Assembly (NCBI RefSeq): GCF_907164915.1
Contig: NC_061868.1
Span: forward strand, 26,469,819 to 26,533,818
Direction: 5' to 3'
DNA from: Impatiens glandulifera
Taxonomy: Eukaryota > Streptophyta > Magnoliopsida > Ericales > Balsaminaceae
Length of the DNA stretch: 64,000 nucleotides
Shown: positions 61,801-64,000 of the stretch, piece after piece
How positions within the stretch are numbered: the stretch's first letter is position 1
Layout of the letters: each line of letters opens with the position of its first letter
Notes under the pieces: model-generated
Databases searched by the model: none
The model's input: only the letters and a program-made list of their open reading frames with translations
What the model was told of the DNA's origin: nothing
Translations under genes and position numbers: made by a program

Positions 61801-64000
61801 TGTCAAATTGTGACTTGATTACTTGCAAAATCTGTTTAGCCCTCCCATGCATAGAGGACCTGCAATGCATCACTGAAGATTATTATGTATGATTTGTACA
61901 AAATTGGATTGCTAGTTCAATTGGTCTTGCTTCTGCTGAATCTGCATACCAACTTGAACCAATCCAAGATCTTGCAAAAATAATATCTACACATAATATC
62001 TTTGTTAATCCACTAGGGTAGCTCAAATGGTAGAGTGCTTCCTAAGAGACCAAAGGTCAAGGGTTCGATCCCACTTAGAACGCCTTAAGTTGAAGTGAAT
62101 ATCATGATTGTTCCATTCAAAAAAAATAAATTAATATGATGTCTTCGCTAGCATATTATACTAGTTGTGTTAAACTAATGTTTGGCATCTGACATAACTT
62201 CAAAATCTGCGCATTTTTGGGTTTATTCAGTTAGCTTTGAATTGCTTGCTTTGGTGGGAATAACTGAATATTCTTAGATTTTAGCAGGAAAGTGATACAA
62301 TTTATGATCTTAAGGATCAACTGGCACAAGCTATGGAAGAGGCAGAAAAAATTAGACAAGAAGCACTTGAGGAGTCTGGTAGATGCAAAAAGGCAGAAAG
62401 AGAGTCAATTCAGGCTAATCACCAGGTAAAGCTCTCACATATGTCTTCCTTTTCCCTTCAGAATTTTTTTAAAGTTAAAGTTTGTATAAAAAAGTGCCAT
62501 GAACTGCGCGATTGCAGTACAAACAACAACAAAAAAAACATAAATGCAAAAGAAAAAGGGGACCATCTCACCAAGATATGTGCATCACAAGCTTCTTCTG
62601 CAGAAACCATTCATTCTTCATTAACTTTCTCTAAATCAGCTTCATTAGTGTCATCATTGAACCGAAACAGACAAGAAACATCATTTCTCAATCATATTTT
62701 GCTAAACTTGGGCCTTCTTCAATCACTACCTCTGAACCAACTTGAGAACTCTTTCTTATTCTTGATTCTGTTCGAGTATTTAAACAATTTTTTGTTAGGA
62801 TTTGGATCCCCAAATCTGACATGTTTGAAATGATCTGTAAAATCGCAAGAAAAGAAGAATAAAAAAAAGACAGATTTATATTGGTTCATTTAAAAGAGTT
62901 ATTTCTATTTCAGCCGCCACCAAATTTAGTATGAAGAGAAGGAATACAAAGTTTTGCCTCACGATGTTTATCTCTTTAGAATTATTTTTCTCTTCTAATG
63001 TAAACCTTAACAATAACATATTTATAGAGTTAAACATTCAAATCTAAAAAATTCTTGGTCAAGTTTAAACCCAAACTCAATAAACTCTAATTAACTTCTT
63101 AGAGTTTATTATAAGTGTAGACTCCATAACTCAAGTATAGATTTCATAACTCAACAATTTTCACATAGATATTCGATAAAGATTAAACCCAATCAATTAA
63201 CATCATCTTACAACTTTATGCTTCACCTTTGCAGTTCATAAACCTTACTGAATGATATTTTTTTTACATCTGTAGGTTAAAACATTAGAAGGCCGTCATT
63301 CTGAACAACTGAGAAAAAGGAAAGATATTGAAGAGGCTATATTGAAATCAAAAGAAGAACTAGGGAAGATGAAACTGCAGCTAGACAAGATAACAGAAGA
63401 ACACAATATCGCCATGGAAAAGAAATCCTCTCTTGAGAGCGAGTTAACAGGGTGTGAGATAACCGTGGATGATATAGAAAAAGATCTATTTTCTGCTGTA
63501 GACTTGCTCACAAAATACGAGGTGGAAAGAGATGAATTGAAAGTTGAACGTGATGATGCAATCAGGGAAGCTCAAGAACTAAGGAAATTACAACCGGAAG
63601 TTTCGGGCTTTTTCTACGAGTTCTCATTCTCTGAGATTGAGGAAGCAACTCGTAATTTTGACCCATCTTTAAAGATAGCTGAAGGAGGCTACGGGACCAT
63701 TTATAAATGTTTTCTATGTCACACACAAGTGGCTGTCAAGGTGATGAACTCTATGAGTCTACAAGGACCCGATGAGTTTCAACAAGAGGTAATGATCACA
63801 TTTTTATGTCGATTTTTTTTTCTTTTAAATTGCTAAGGCTTGAACCCATGAACAGTCATGGGTCTTGCAATATACTACTGAGCTAGATGAGTCTTCACAT
63901 TCATATTTTCCTACTAATATCATTTTTTTAATCTATTGATTCTTTTAATAAGGTGAGTATTTTAAGCAAGTTGAAGCATCCAAACCTTGTCAATCTCATT
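58809..64000 (+). CDS. UspA-domain protein kinase, U-box 33/34/35-like (partial)
   Basis: Spliced gene model, all introns GT-AG: exons 58809-58974, 59241-59362, 59511-59620, 60776-60880, 61222-61627, 62285-62425, 63276-63788 and 63953-64000 (continues). The phases join without a stop for 537 codons. Residues 12-165 are a UspA-like domain (VYVALGKNLNDGKSILEWAL, ICILHVHQPAQRIPF, VEKGIVDLISQYAIRKLLMG, KSKKAIYVQLEAPIYCHIW). Residues about 185-305 are Ser-rich. Residues 305-465 are a charged coiled coil. Then FSFSEIEEATRNFDPSLKI starts the kinase domain, with the glycine loop EGGYGTIY at 486-493 and lysine in VAVK at 505. This order is that of plant U-box kinases (PUB33/34/35/51/52 type), cytoplasmic Ser/Thr kinases with a C-terminal E3-ligase U-box, which would lie beyond the window. 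The exon 6 acceptor could be three bases later. If the U-box is absent, it is a plain UspA-kinase. Confidence 0.88.
62014..62084 (+). repeat. tRNA-like sequence in intron 5
   Basis: A box TAGCTCAAATGG (62019-62030) and B box GGGTTCGATCC (62061-62071), spaced as in a tRNA, but the acceptor strands do not pair well (CTAGGG against AACGCC). It is probably a tRNA pseudogene or the head of a SINE. Confidence 0.55.
62793..63156 (-). repeat. Probable copia solo LTR in intron 6
   Basis: 364 bases between TGTTAGGATTTGGATCCCC and ATAACTCAACA, with inverted ends (TGTTAG/TGTTGA). The minus strand has CTCTATAAATATG, a TATA-like box. The flanks TTTTT and ATTTT are compatible with a 5-base target duplication, but in a low-complexity setting. 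No internal retroelement sequence was found. Confidence 0.5.
63828..63895 (-). repeat. tRNA-like sequence in intron 7
   Basis: On the minus strand: A-box-like TAGCTCAGTAGTAT and B-box-like GGGTTCAAGCC, with GACTCATC at the start. Acceptor pairing is poor. It is likely a tRNA-derived pseudogene or SINE head. Confidence 0.5.

Overview
This window is nuclear DNA from a flowering plant, most likely a eudicot. The evidence is a spliced plant protein-kinase gene of the UspA/U-box type at the right edge, plant Ty1/copia and Ty3/gypsy retrotransposons primed by initiator tRNA-Met, hAT and Mutator/FAR1 transposons, and inserted organelle DNA. Nearly all of the window is repeats. The only gene that looks intact and alive is the partial kinase gene at 58.8-64.0 kb.

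Layout. (1) 1-8.6 kb: a GC-richer block that looks like plant mitochondrial DNA moved to the nucleus. It has a decayed trnQ, a plastid-type trnR-UCU fragment, short dispersed repeats and two scraps of nuclear LINE. (2) 8.97-9.30 kb: a Mutator-type MITE. (3) 9.9-15.3 kb: a decayed Ty1/copia element on the minus strand, split by a FAR1/MULE transposase pseudogene. (4) 15.66-15.75 kb: a plastid psbE scrap. (5) 16.4-33.0 kb: an old Ty3/gypsy chromovirus-like element on the minus strand, blown apart by later insertions: a 6.2-kb hAT transposon (itself carrying a 1.15-kb non-autonomous hAT-type element), a young Ty1/copia element, a solo LTR and a small MITE. (6) 33.9-57.3 kb: a mosaic of SIRE/Maximus-like Ty1/copia elements: a solo LTR on the minus strand, then on the plus strand LTR - truncated pol - extra 3' ORF - LTR - gag-pol - extra 3' ORF - LTR - Arg/Gly-rich tail - LTR fragment. 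Arrays of palindromic repeats, probably CACTA-type termini, lie between at 35.4-37.0 kb. (7) 57.8-58.4 kb: a MITE inserted into another MITE. (8) 58.8-64.0 kb: eight exons (537 codons in view) of a UspA - coiled coil - kinase gene that runs off the right edge, with tRNA-like elements and a probable solo LTR in its introns.

The signal most worth following is in block 6. The LTRs share similar ends, and four of them share a core of about 35 bases (TGACGTAGGAG...CTCC...CATAAA), yet three carry quite different internal tandem arrays. The main one is built from alternating short inverted repeats (TTAGAC...GTCTAA and GTCTAACTC...GAGTTAGAC), so that the array is close to its own reverse complement over about 1 kb. 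The same TTAGAC/GTCTAA word recurs in the spacer between pol and an additional 3' ORF, including a perfect 18-base palindrome. That extra ORF sits where SIRE elements carry an envelope-like gene, but shows no obvious membrane segment. All retroelement and transposase reading frames here contain stops or frameshifts; no active element is claimed. Family assignments rest on motifs read by eye, with no database search.
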